Assembly (NCBI GenBank): GCA_903847405.1
Contig: CAINDP010000102.1
Location: 1-32,851, forward strand
Origin: an uncultured Myxococcales bacterium
Lineage (GTDB): Bacteria > Myxococcota_A > UBA9042 > DTJE01
Reading direction: 5' to 3'
Length of the DNA: 32,851 bases
Made by a program: the position numbers and the translations under genes. Below the pieces are notes generated by a model. It did no database searches. It worked only from the letters and a program-made list of their open reading frames with translations, and was not told the DNA's origin. Below are positions 17,225 through 25,218 of the stretch, one piece after another (positions within the stretch are counted from its first letter, which is position 1; every line of letters begins with the position of its first letter).

Positions 17225-18495
17225 GCACCCCCGAGCCCGCCGGTTCCCATGCCGACCTGTCGCACGGCACCCAGACGCTGGCGGTGATTCGCGACCTGTT
17301 CCTGCTGATGCGCACGGCGTCCTCGCACGGACCCGATCACCCGTTGACCCGCAAGGCCGCATCGACCCTGGCCGCCGACATGAAGGAGGCGGCGCCTCCG
17401 TTCTCCTTGCAGTTCGTCGGGAAGGCGCTGTTCCGGGACACGAAACTGCTGCCCATGGACCTGGAGGCCTACCTGAACGCCATCGACGTCGGGAATGCCC
17501 TGCGGAACCTCGAGGCCAACGAACTGACCGTCGAGCGGGTCCCCGAGGAAGGGGAACTGCTGAGGTTCGGGATCGCGATGGCACGGGGCATGGCCGGTCC
17601 CAGCGACCTGCTGTCGGTGACCCGCATCGATGGGATGAAGTGGCGTGAAATCCAGAACGTCGCAGCCTCCGATGCCGAACTGGTGGACCCGGGCCTGTTC
17701 GTGCTGACCCAGATCACCCTGGCGCTGGCCGAGGCCGAGCAGATGCCGGCCGGGACCGGCGAGCCCTGGCCCTGGGTGAAGGGCGTGTCGGTCATCCGGC
17801 GCCTGGAGCGGGCGGTCGCAGCCGATCGGGCCGCGGCCATCCGGGTGATCGACCTGGCGCCCGGGGAGTGGGACGTCGCCCGCCGGGCGGTTTCGGCCGC
17901 GATGGACGTGATCCTGGTCCTGCGCAGCCTGGCGGTCAGCAACGCGACGGCCCGGGCGACGGCGCATGCGGTGTTGATCCTGGGGCTGGCGGGATACCGC
18001 CCACGTGGGGGCGCGCTGCTGGCCCTGGCCGCCGAGGCTGCCCTGCCCGGGGCGATGCGGGCCCCCGTGACGTCCAGAAGCGGGGTCGAGCCCCATCGTC
18101 TGCGCACGTCGGCCATCCTGCACGGCCTGGCCCATCCGGGCATCGAAGGCGGCCCGCGGGTGATGCCGCTGGTGGACCTGTGCTACGAACTGGGCAAGGC
18201 CCGTCGGGCCGAGGCGGTCCCCTTCGACCTGACACGGGTGGACCTGCTGGCCATGGCTTCGGCCCAGTCCGGGCGGCGCTTCGACCCGGAGTGGGTGGCG
18301 ACGCTGGTATCGGTGTGCGGCGTGCTGCCGCCCGGCGCGTTCGTGAAGCTGTCGGACGGACGCATCGGGTCGGTCATCGACGTCGGCGAGGACGGCGACC
18401 CTTTGCGCCCCAGGGTGCTCGTGGACGGGCGGATCGTCGTCCCCCGGGACCCCGTGTCCCTGGTGTCGCCGGCCGTCGTGGCTGCGGGAGGCTGA
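17221..18495 (+). CDS. Degenerate HD-GYP-like signalling protein
   Basis: The product is a 424-residue soluble protein. The N-terminus (LFLLMRTASSHGPDHPLTRKA) and the C-terminal module (LPPGAFVKLSDGRIGSVIDV) resemble those flanking HD-GYP c-di-GMP phosphodiesterase domains. The middle region, where the HD domain should be, lacks the HD pair, the HHExxDGxGYP motif and other metal ligands. Only scattered histidines (AHAVL, ILHGLAHPG) remain. It is therefore probably a non-catalytic relative that binds a ligand or partner. The ATG overlaps the preceding stop by four bases, and the kinase gene starts four bases after its stop. The assignment rests on the flanking motifs, so confidence in the family is moderate. 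Confidence 0.7.
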   Translation: MSTPEPAGSHADLSHGTQTLAVIRDLFLLMRTASSHGPDHPLTRKAASTLAADMKEAAPPFSLQFVGKALFRDTKLLPMDLEAYLNAIDVGNALRNLEANELTVERVPEEGELLRFGIAMARGMAGPSDLLSVTRIDGMKWREIQNVAASDAELVDPGLFVLTQITLALAEAEQMPAGTGEPWPWVKGVSVIRRLERAVAADRAAAIRVIDLAPGEWDVARRAVSAAMDVILVLRSLAVSNATARATAHAVLILGLAGYRPRGGALLALAAEAALPGAMRAPVTSRSGVEPHRLRTSAILHGLAHPGIEGGPRVMPLVDLCYELGKARRAEAVPFDLTRVDLLAMASAQSGRRFDPEWVATLVSVCGVLPPGAFVKLSDGRIGSVIDVGEDGDPLRPRVLVDGRIVVPRDPVSLVSPAVVAAGG

Positions 18496-18499
18496 AGCC

Positions 18500-19795
18500 G
18501 TGCGCTTGCTGGCTGGTGCGACGATCCTCGATCGCTACCTGGTGGACGCCTTCCTGGACGAAGGCGGCATGGGGCAGGTCTACCGCGGGCACCATGCGTC
18601 GCTGGGCTTTCCCGTCGCCCTCAAGGTCCTGACCGACCAGTCCCCGGAAACCCTGCAGCGCTTCCAGCGGGAGGCGCGGTTGATGGCCCGGGTGCGGCAC
18701 CCGAACGTGGTGTCCGTGCTGGACTTCGGCCTGATCGCACCCGACGTGCCCTGCATCGTCATGGAGCACGTGGCCGGCGAATCCCTGGAAGCGCGGATCG
18801 GTCGCCGGGGTTCGCTGCCCTGGGCCGAGGCGGTGGATCTGGCGACCGGAATCCTTACGGGCCTGGAAGCGATCCACGGCGCCGCCATCCTGCACCGGGA
18901 CCTGAAGCCCAGCAATGTGCTTCTGGCCGCCGGCGCGCCCGAATGCGTGAAGGTGATCGACTTCGGGATCGCCCGGCCCGAGGGGACCAGCGTGACGCAG
19001 TACACGCGGACCGGCATGGTCGTGGGCACGCCGGGATACATGGCGCCGGAACGCCTGATGAACCTGCCGATCGACGCGCGGTCCGACCTCTATGCCGTCG
19101 GCCTGATGCTGCACGAGATGCTGACCGGGAGCCTCCCCTTCGGCGGCAGGACAATGGAGTCGGTCCTGCGCCGGGCCGTCCTGCCCGTGCCGTTGCCCAT
19201 CTTCCCGCCGTCGAATCCGCCGCCGCCACCCGGGCTGGTGCGGTTGATGCTGGAATCCCTGTCCATCGAGGCTTCCGGGCGTCCGGCGACGGCCCGGGCA
19301 TTCGCCGAGCGGTTGGCCGGGGCGGTGCGGCAGGACTCGAACCTGTCGGTCCCGGCGCCGCCTTCGCGCCCCGTCGCCTCGGCCGTGGCGATCCCCCGCG
19401 ATCTGGCCGACGAGTTCGGTCCGACGCTGGTGGACGCACCCCCGGCGGCCAGCGCGGCGCGGCACCTGCTGGTCGGTGCGCGGTTGCCCCCGTCGCGACT
19501 GGCGTCCTCCGAGGACCGGCGCTGGCTGGGCGACGTCGCGGGGCCCCTGGCGCGGGCCTTCACCCTGGGGGGGGCATACTGGTTTGCGGTCCTTCCGGTG
19601 GACGGGGACCTGGACCGGGCGCGCGGTTCGGTGGAAGCGATCCTGGCCGCGCTGCACGGACGGTACGGGACGATGGTCCGGGTGGAATGGGGCGTCGCCC
19701 AGGGCGAATTCGTGATGTCGGCGGCGGCCCTCAGCGGCGCCGCGCCCCTGCCGGAGGAGGTCCGCACGTTGCTGGATCGCCTGACCGCTGCCTGA
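18500..19795 (+). CDS. Soluble Hanks-type Ser/Thr protein kinase
   Basis: The 431-residue product has an intact eukaryotic-like kinase domain (about 10-275): glycine loop DEGGMGQVYRG, Lys42 in ALKVL, HRDLKPSN with catalytic Asp134, DFG at 154-156 and the activation-segment end GTPGYMAPE. No transmembrane helix or PASTA repeat follows. Residues about 310-431 form a separate domain ending RVEWGVAQGEF...LPEEVRTLLDRL, faintly like a degenerate class III cyclase domain, but without recognisable catalytic residues. The GTG start sits behind GGGAGG overlapping the end of the previous gene. It is the last gene of the operon, and its stop is nine bases from the convergent argH stop with no visible terminator between them. 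Confidence 0.92.
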   Translation: MRLLAGATILDRYLVDAFLDEGGMGQVYRGHHASLGFPVALKVLTDQSPETLQRFQREARLMARVRHPNVVSVLDFGLIAPDVPCIVMEHVAGESLEARIGRRGSLPWAEAVDLATGILTGLEAIHGAAILHRDLKPSNVLLAAGAPECVKVIDFGIARPEGTSVTQYTRTGMVVGTPGYMAPERLMNLPIDARSDLYAVGLMLHEMLTGSLPFGGRTMESVLRRAVLPVPLPIFPPSNPPPPPGLVRLMLESLSIEASGRPATARAFAERLAGAVRQDSNLSVPAPPSRPVASAVAIPRDLADEFGPTLVDAPPAASAARHLLVGARLPPSRLASSEDRRWLGDVAGPLARAFTLGGAYWFAVLPVDGDLDRARGSVEAILAALHGRYGTMVRVEWGVAQGEFVMSAAALSGAAPLPEEVRTLLDRLTAA

Positions 19796-19804
19796 TCCGC
19801 CGAT

Positions 19805-21001
19805 TCACTTCCCTGCGTCCGGATCGTCGCGAACGCGCTGGTAGGCGTCCCGGAAGGGGATGCCCGCGTCGCGGACCAGCCGGTAGGCCCTGGCGGCCAT
19901 GTCCATCGACGGGTCCATCGCGGCGGCCAGGCGGTCCGGGTCGAAGGTGATCCGGGGCAGGACCAGGGCCAGGACCCGTGCGGTATCCAGCACCCCGTCC
20001 AGGCCGCGGAACAGGGGACGCTTCAGCAGTTGCAGGTCCCGGTGGTACCCCGACGTCATCTTGGCCGTGACGCCCAGGACCTCGACCAGCGCAGCCTGGG
20101 CCTCGGCGGTGCGCCCCCGGGCGATCTCGAAGACGTCCGGGTTCCGCTTCTGGGGCAGCATGGACGAACCCGTCGTGATCGACGCCGGCAGGTGCACGAA
20201 CCCGAATTCCGCCGAGGCGAACAGGCAGATGTCGGCGGCCAGGCGGCCCAGATCCTGGGCCAGCAGGGCGGCCTCGAACAGGGCGGACGCCTCGGCCTTG
20301 CCGCGCGACAACTGGACCGCGGTCACCGGTTCGTGGGTCGACGCGAATCCCATCGCGCGGGTCGTGTGCTCCCGATCCAGCGGCAGGACCGGCACGCCGT
20401 ACCCGGCGGCGGACCCCAGGGGGTTCCGATCGGCACGGCGCTTCGCGGCCCGGAGGCCCTCCGCGTCGTCCCGGGCCTCGGCGGCGAACGCGCCCGCCCA
20501 CAGCGCCACCGTGGACGGCATCGCCCGCTGAAGGTGGGTGTAGCCGGGCATCGGCAGGTGTCCCTGGGCGGCGGCCACGTCGTCCAGCGCCGCGGCGACG
20601 AGGCCCGCGGCCAGGGCCAGTTCCTCCAGGCAATCCTTCAGCCACGGGCGCAGGGCGGCCAGGATCTGGTCGTTCCGGGAGCGCCCCAGGTGCACGGCCC
20701 GGCCGGCATCGCCCGCCAGCGCGGTCAGGCGGTTTTCGATCGCGGTGTGGCAGTCCTCCTCGTCCGGCTGGATGTGCCATTCGCCCCGGGAATGGGAGTC
20801 CAGAAGGTCGCGGATCGCGGCCTGCAGCGCCTGGTGGTCCGCGGCGGTCAGGAAGCCCGCCGCATGGAGCATCGAGGCATGGGCGGCCGTGGCGTGCAGG
20901 TCGTACGGCACCAGGCGTTCGTCCAGGGACGGGTCGTCCCCCGCCGTGTACCGGAGGACCGTTTCGTCCAGGGGCTCGCCCCGATCCCAGAGCCGCGTCA
21001 T
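19805..21001 (-). CDS. argH: Argininosuccinate lyase, C-terminally short
   Basis: Cleaves argininosuccinate to arginine and fumarate, the last biosynthetic step. The 398-residue product has the superfamily motifs: HLGRSRNDQ (usually HTGRSRNDQ or HSGRSRNDQ), MPGYTHLQ and the signature TTGSSMLPQKRNPDVFE with the catalytic serine loop. The segment PLGSAAGYG...LDREHTTR is of the Bacteroidetes subtype. Usual ArgH length is about 445-465. This one ends after GIPFRDAYQRV and lacks the last 50-60 residues, although the active-site regions are complete. The ATG overlaps the argE stop (ATGA). It is the last gene of the arginine operon. Confidence 0.93.
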   Translation of the reverse strand: MTRLWDRGEPLDETVLRYTAGDDPSLDERLVPYDLHATAAHASMLHAAGFLTAADHQALQAAIRDLLDSHSRGEWHIQPDEEDCHTAIENRLTALAGDAGRAVHLGRSRNDQILAALRPWLKDCLEELALAAGLVAAALDDVAAAQGHLPMPGYTHLQRAMPSTVALWAGAFAAEARDDAEGLRAAKRRADRNPLGSAAGYGVPVLPLDREHTTRAMGFASTHEPVTAVQLSRGKAEASALFEAALLAQDLGRLAADICLFASAEFGFVHLPASITTGSSMLPQKRNPDVFEIARGRTAEAQAALVEVLGVTAKMTSGYHRDLQLLKRPLFRGLDGVLDTARVLALVLPRITFDPDRLAAAMDPSMDMAARAYRLVRDAGIPFRDAYQRVRDDPDAGK

Positions 21002-22098
21002 GGCGCCCTCCCCTGCCCCGTTGCGCCTGCGGCCCAGCCGCGCGCCAGGGCCTCGTAGAACCGTGCACCGTCCAGGATTTCGGATTCCAGCACGTACTCG
21101 TCCGGGGTATGCGAGCGCTCGGTGCGCCCAGGCCCCGCCTTGATCGACGGCACGTCCCGGAAGTAGACCCAGTCGGACACCGCCCGGGACCCGAAGGCGA
21201 CGGCCCCGGGGCGGGCCTCGAGGGCAGCGCGCACCAGCGGATCGGCCGGATCCACGTCGCAGGGAACCAGCCGGTCGATGTACACCGCCAGCTCGCCGGA
21301 CACCGACTTCCGCAGGCGTTCGACCAGCACCTCGTGGGATTCCCCCGGGTTTGTGCGTACGTCCAGCGTGCACGACGCCGCGGCCGGGATCACGTTCCGC
21401 GCGGTACCGCCCTGGGCGGTCGTCGGCTCCAGCGTCACCGGGCCCAGGACCGGGTGGTCGGGCCCCAGATCGGCCGCCTCCAGGTCCACGAGGTCCCGCG
21501 CCAGCAGGCTGAGGGCGTTCCGGGCTCCCAGCGCACGGCCGTGGGCGGCGTGGCAGGCCATGCCCGTTTCGCGCAGCTCCAGCATCAGCAGCCCCTTCTG
21601 CGCGACCGACACGTCCAGGCCGGTCGGCTCGCCGATGACCGCCGCCGCCGGCGCCAGCCCCAGTCGCTGCATTTCGGGGACGAGGATTTCGGCGCCGTCG
21701 CCCCCGGTTTCCTCGCACGCCACCAGGGCCAGGGCCAGGCGCGCCCCCGGCAGGCCGCCGCCGGCCTTCACGCGCAGGAACGCGGCGGTCATCGCGGCCG
21801 CGGGGGCCTTCGCGTCGTTGCTGCCCAGGCCGTGGACGCGCCCTTCCCGCAGGGTCGGGGTCCAGGGAGGAAGGGTCCATCCGGGGGCGGGCGGCACGGT
21901 GTCGAGGTGGGAATTCAGGCACAGGATCGGGCCGACCTCCCCGAGGATCGCCCAGATGTTGTCATGGAAGCGGCGCACCGAAACGCCCCGGTCCGCCAGG
22001 AACGCCGCCACGAGGTCCGCGATGGGCCCCTCGTCCCCCGACACCGACGGTGTCGCCACGAGGCTGCGGTGGAACGACAGCAGCTCGGCGTCGGTCAT
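20998..22098 (-). CDS. argE: M20 deacylase: N-acetyl/succinyl-citrulline or -ornithine deacylase
   Basis: The product is a 366-residue M20-family zinc hydrolase. Expected metal and catalytic residues are visible: His64 and Asp66 in NSHLDTVPP, bridging Asp95 in GLGSNDAKA, the Glu129-Glu130 pair in CEETGG, Glu157 in GEPT, and a C-terminal RSHTPDEY histidine. The C-terminal GPGRTERSHTPDEY resembles ArgE proteins of Bacteroidetes. Because argF' in the same operon carbamoylates an acylated ornithine, the likely substrate is N-acyl-citrulline rather than N-acetylornithine; this is inference from context. Its start and stop both overlap neighbours by four bases (argB upstream, argH downstream). Confidence 0.9.
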   Translation of the reverse strand: MTDAELLSFHRSLVATPSVSGDEGPIADLVAAFLADRGVSVRRFHDNIWAILGEVGPILCLNSHLDTVPPAPGWTLPPWTPTLREGRVHGLGSNDAKAPAAAMTAAFLRVKAGGGLPGARLALALVACEETGGDGAEILVPEMQRLGLAPAAAVIGEPTGLDVSVAQKGLLMLELRETGMACHAAHGRALGARNALSLLARDLVDLEAADLGPDHPVLGPVTLEPTTAQGGTARNVIPAAASCTLDVRTNPGESHEVLVERLRKSVSGELAVYIDRLVPCDVDPADPLVRAALEARPGAVAFGSRAVSDWVYFRDVPSIKAGPGRTERSHTPDEYVLESEILDGARFYEALARGWAAGATGQGRAP

Positions 22099-23048
22099 GG
22101 GGTCGTCGTCCCCTCGGGCTCGGCGTGCTCGGCCGGCCGCAATTCGGAAGCGTCGCGCACGATCAGCGTGCCGGCGCCCTCGTTGGTGAACACCTCGCGA
22201 AGGAGGCCCGATCGCACCTTCCAGCCGACCATGTGGATGCGCCCCACCCCGCGAACCAGCGCGTCGCGGGAGGCGGCGATCTTGGGCATCATCCCGCCGC
22301 CGATGCATCCCCGGGCCTGCAGGGCGTCCAGCCCGGCGAGGTCCACGTAGGACACGAGGGTGCGGGGATCGTCCAGGCGCTCCAGCAGCCCCGCGGTGTC
22401 GGTCAGGAAGAACAGCTTTTCCGCGTTCAACCGGATGGCCAGTACGGCGGCGACCGTGTCGGCGTTGACGTTCAGCACCTGCCCGGCGTCGTCGGCGCAC
22501 AGGGGGCTGACGACCGGGACGATGTCGGCCTGCAGGAGGCTGTTGAGGAGCGCCGGGTCCACCGACACGACGTCCCCGACGCGGCCGTAATCCACCAGGG
22601 TGGAAACGCCGTCCACGTCCATCGAGCGCGGGGGGCGCTTCTTCACGCGGATCATGGCCGCGTCCACGCCCGACACGCCGGCGGCCGGCACGTCGGCGGC
22701 CCGGAAGGCCGACAGGAATGCCGTGTTGATCGCGCCGTTCATCGTCATGACCGCGGCGTCCAGGGCCTCGTCGGAGGTCACCCGCCGGCCCTCCACGAAA
22801 CTGGTCTCGACGCCCAGGCGCTTCGCCAGGTCGGTCGTCTGGGGCCCGCCGCCGTGGACGACCACGACGCGAATGCCCAGCTCGCGCAGCACACCCACCT
22901 GTTCGGCGATGTCCCGCATGGCGTCGGCCTCGCCGCACAGGGCGCCGCCCACCTTCACCACGAACGTCCGCCCACGGTACAGGCGCAGGTACGGCAGCGC
23001 CCTCCGCAGGCCCAGCATCCCGGCTTCCGGATCGTAGGGTCCCGTCAT
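22095..23048 (-). CDS. argB: N-acylglutamate kinase with N-terminal helix
   Basis: The 317-residue amino-acid kinase phosphorylates N-acetyl- or N-succinyl-glutamate. Motifs: FVVKVGGALCG phosphate loop, HGGGPQ, a GRRVT substrate segment, NVNADTVA and GGGMMPKI. The segment MLGLRRALPYLRLYRG before the kinase core matches the mobile N-helix of arginine-inhibited hexameric NAGKs (Pseudomonas, Thermotoga), so feedback inhibition by arginine is likely. An insertion around KKRPPRSMDVDGV and a longer C-terminal tail are unusual. There is no fused GNAT domain, so it is not a bifunctional synthase/kinase. It overlaps argF' and argE by four bases each. Confidence 0.93.
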   Translation of the reverse strand: MTGPYDPEAGMLGLRRALPYLRLYRGRTFVVKVGGALCGEADAMRDIAEQVGVLRELGIRVVVVHGGGPQTTDLAKRLGVETSFVEGRRVTSDEALDAAVMTMNGAINTAFLSAFRAADVPAAGVSGVDAAMIRVKKRPPRSMDVDGVSTLVDYGRVGDVVSVDPALLNSLLQADIVPVVSPLCADDAGQVLNVNADTVAAVLAIRLNAEKLFFLTDTAGLLERLDDPRTLVSYVDLAGLDALQARGCIGGGMMPKIAASRDALVRGVGRIHMVGWKVRSGLLREVFTNEGAGTLIVRDASELRPAEHAEPEGTTTP

Positions 23049-24058
23049 CTCCGATGGCCTCCAAGCAGTTCGATCAACAACGCCTTCTGGACGTGCATCC
23101 GGTTCCCGGCCTCGCGGATCACCGCGCTCCGGGGGCCATCCAGGACCTCGTCCGCCACCTTGACGTTCCTGCGCACCGGAAGGCAGTGCAGGAACTTCGC
23201 GTCACGCTCCGCCACGTCGAACCAGGACTCGCGGACGCACCACTCGTCCCGGAGCGGCGCGCGCAGCACCGCTTCCTCGGCCGGGCGGCCGTAGAACTGC
23301 GGGGCCGCCCAGGACTTCACGTACACGGCGTGCGCGCCGTCCATCCCCTCGACGCGATCCGACGTTTCCCGGAGGTGCGCGCCGGTGCGGGCGGCGATCG
23401 TCCGGGCCCGGTCCATCACCTCGGCAGGCAGGGCGAACCCCTCCGGCCGGAGCACCGTCACGTCCATTCCGCGCCGCACCGCCATTTCCAGCGCAGAGGC
23501 AGGAACGGCGTACGGAAGCGCCTTCGGATGCCACGCCCAGGACAGCACGAACCGTCCGCCCTTGCGCGGGATCGTCAGGTCGTCCAGGGTCTTCCAGTCG
23601 GCCAGCGCCTGGCAGGGGTGCGCCCGGGCCGACTCGAGGTTCATGAAGGGCTTCGGGCAGAGGTCCGCCATGGTCCGGATCAGGCCGTCCGCCAGGTCCG
23701 TCCCCAGGTCCTTGCCCTCGGCGAAGCACCGCACGCCCAGGAGATCGGCGTACTGCGCGAGGACCGGGATCGCCTCCCGGACATGCTCCGCGGCCTCGCC
23801 GTCCATCACCGCGCCGTCGCGGGTTTCCATCTTCCACGAGCCCGACCCGGGCGTCACGACGAAGGTCTGCCCCCCCTGCTGGGTCACCGCGGCCTGCATC
23901 GAGGCCAGGGTCCGCACGGAGGGATTCATGAACAGCAGCCCGACCGTGCGGCCCTTCAGGGCGTCGCCGTAGGGACGGGCCTCCAGGCGGGTCGCCAGGG
24001 CCAGGACCGCTTCCAGCCGTTCGTCGCTGAGGTCGGACAGATCCAGGTAGTCCATCAT
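23045..24058 (-). CDS. argF': N-acylornithine carbamoyltransferase (acetyl/succinyl type)
   Basis: The 337-residue enzyme belongs to the AOTCase/SOTCase branch that carbamoylates acylated ornithine. Diagnostic features: KSWAAPQFYG in place of the ornithine SMG loop, HCLPVRRNVKV instead of HCLPAFH, WAWHPKALP, and Trp75 in GSGSWKME. The specificity position in MDGEAAEH is Ala90; as I recall, Xanthomonas AOTCase has Glu here and Bacteroides SOTCase has Pro. The carbamoyl-phosphate loop reads SVRTL, where the usual final Arg is Leu. Substrate is therefore acyl-ornithine, with succinyl more likely than acetyl, though another acyl group is possible. It has tandem ATGs; the first overlaps the argD stop (ATGA). 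Confidence 0.92.
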   Translation of the reverse strand: MMDYLDLSDLSDERLEAVLALATRLEARPYGDALKGRTVGLLFMNPSVRTLASMQAAVTQQGGQTFVVTPGSGSWKMETRDGAVMDGEAAEHVREAIPVLAQYADLLGVRCFAEGKDLGTDLADGLIRTMADLCPKPFMNLESARAHPCQALADWKTLDDLTIPRKGGRFVLSWAWHPKALPYAVPASALEMAVRRGMDVTVLRPEGFALPAEVMDRARTIAARTGAHLRETSDRVEGMDGAHAVYVKSWAAPQFYGRPAEEAVLRAPLRDEWCVRESWFDVAERDAKFLHCLPVRRNVKVADEVLDGPRSAVIREAGNRMHVQKALLIELLGGHRR

Positions 24059-25218
24059 GCCGGGATCTCCGCGAGGGTCGAAACCAGCCGGTCCACGTGG
24101 ACGTCCCGCAGGACCAGCGGCGGCAGCAGCCGCACGACGTTCGGATCGGCGCTGCCGCCGGCCAGGATGCCCCGCGCCCGCAGATCCTTCAGGACGCCCG
24201 CCGCCGGGCGCGACGTGCGCAACCCCAGCAGGAAGCCCGTGCCCTGGATCCCGGTGACGGGACCGACGGCGCATTCGGCGTGGATGCGGGCCGACAGGTG
24301 GCGCACGTTGCCCAGGAGGCCCTCCTCCTGGATGACGCTGATCACCGTTTCCACCAGGGCGCAGGCCATCGGCCCGCCGCCGAACGTGGAACCCAGGTCG
24401 CCGCGCTTGATTCCCCGGGCCAGGGATTCCGGAATCAGCACGGCGCCCGCGGGGAAGCCGCCCGCCAGGCCCTTCGCCGTCGTCAGCAGGTCCGGGGTCA
24501 CGTCCATGGCATCCGCCGCGAACGGCCAGCCGGTGCGCCCCATGCCGCACTGGACCTCGTCGAAGATCAGGAGGCTTCCGGCGTCCCGGGTGACCTCCCG
24601 GGCGGTGCGGAGGAAGGACGGCGAAAGGGCGCGGGCCCCGGCGACGCCCTGCACGGGCTCCAGGATCACGGCGGCCACCCGGTCGTCGACGGCCGTCCGC
24701 AGGGCATCCTCGTCGTCGAAGGGCACCCACCGCACCTCGAAGGGGGCGGAAGGAAAGCCGTTCCAGGCGGCGGACCCGGCGGTGACGGTCGCCGCCGCCG
24801 AGGTGCGCCCGTGGAAGGCGCCGGCGATCGCCACGACGATCGGGCGCCCGGTGGCCCGGAAGGCGATGCGCAGGGCGTTTTCGTTGGCCTCGGCGCCCGA
24901 GTTCACGAAGAAGACGCGGTCCAGGCCGGGAGGAGCGAAATCCGCCAGCGCCCGTGCCGCCCGCTCCCGGACGGCCAACGGCACCAGGTTGCTCTGGAAG
25001 AACAGGTCGCGCGCCTGGCGCTCCAGGGCCGCCAGCAGGCGTGGATGGCCGTACCCCAGCAATGCCACCGCGTGCCCGCCATAGAAGTCCAGGTACTCGC
25101 GGCCGTCGGCGGACTTCAACATCACGCCCGCGCCGGAAACCGGCTCGAAGTCGATCATCGCAAAGACGTCCAGGAGGGCCGAGGCCCCCGTCGCGTCAAC
25201 CGTCGCCTCGTTCCCCAT
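24055..25218 (-). CDS. argD: Acylornithine aminotransferase
   Basis: The 387-residue class III PLP aminotransferase converts N-acyl-glutamate semialdehyde to N-acyl-ornithine with glutamate. Motifs: GGHAVALLGYGHP near the N-terminus, NSGAEANENALR, GAFHGRT, the cofactor aspartate in IFDEVQCGMGRTG, and the Schiff-base lysine Lys249 in TTAKGLAGGFPAG. Length is normal. The ATG at 25218 shares one base with the argC stop (TGATG) and is preferred to an upstream GTG at 25227. Whether the acyl group is acetyl or succinyl cannot be told from this protein. Confidence 0.94.
   Translation of the reverse strand: MGNEATVDATGASALLDVFAMIDFEPVSGAGVMLKSADGREYLDFYGGHAVALLGYGHPRLLAALERQARDLFFQSNLVPLAVRERAARALADFAPPGLDRVFFVNSGAEANENALRIAFRATGRPIVVAIAGAFHGRTSAAATVTAGSAAWNGFPSAPFEVRWVPFDDEDALRTAVDDRVAAVILEPVQGVAGARALSPSFLRTAREVTRDAGSLLIFDEVQCGMGRTGWPFAADAMDVTPDLLTTAKGLAGGFPAGAVLIPESLARGIKRGDLGSTFGGGPMACALVETVISVIQEEGLLGNVRHLSARIHAECAVGPVTGIQGTGFLLGLRTSRPAAGVLKDLRARGILAGGSADPNVVRLLPPLVLRDVHVDRLVSTLAEIPA

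Noticed and set aside
22095-23048. Bifunctional N-acetylglutamate synthase/kinase
   Set aside because: The protein ends shortly after the kinase fold (EVFTNEGAGTLIV plus a short tail) and has no GNAT domain, so it cannot supply the missing synthase.
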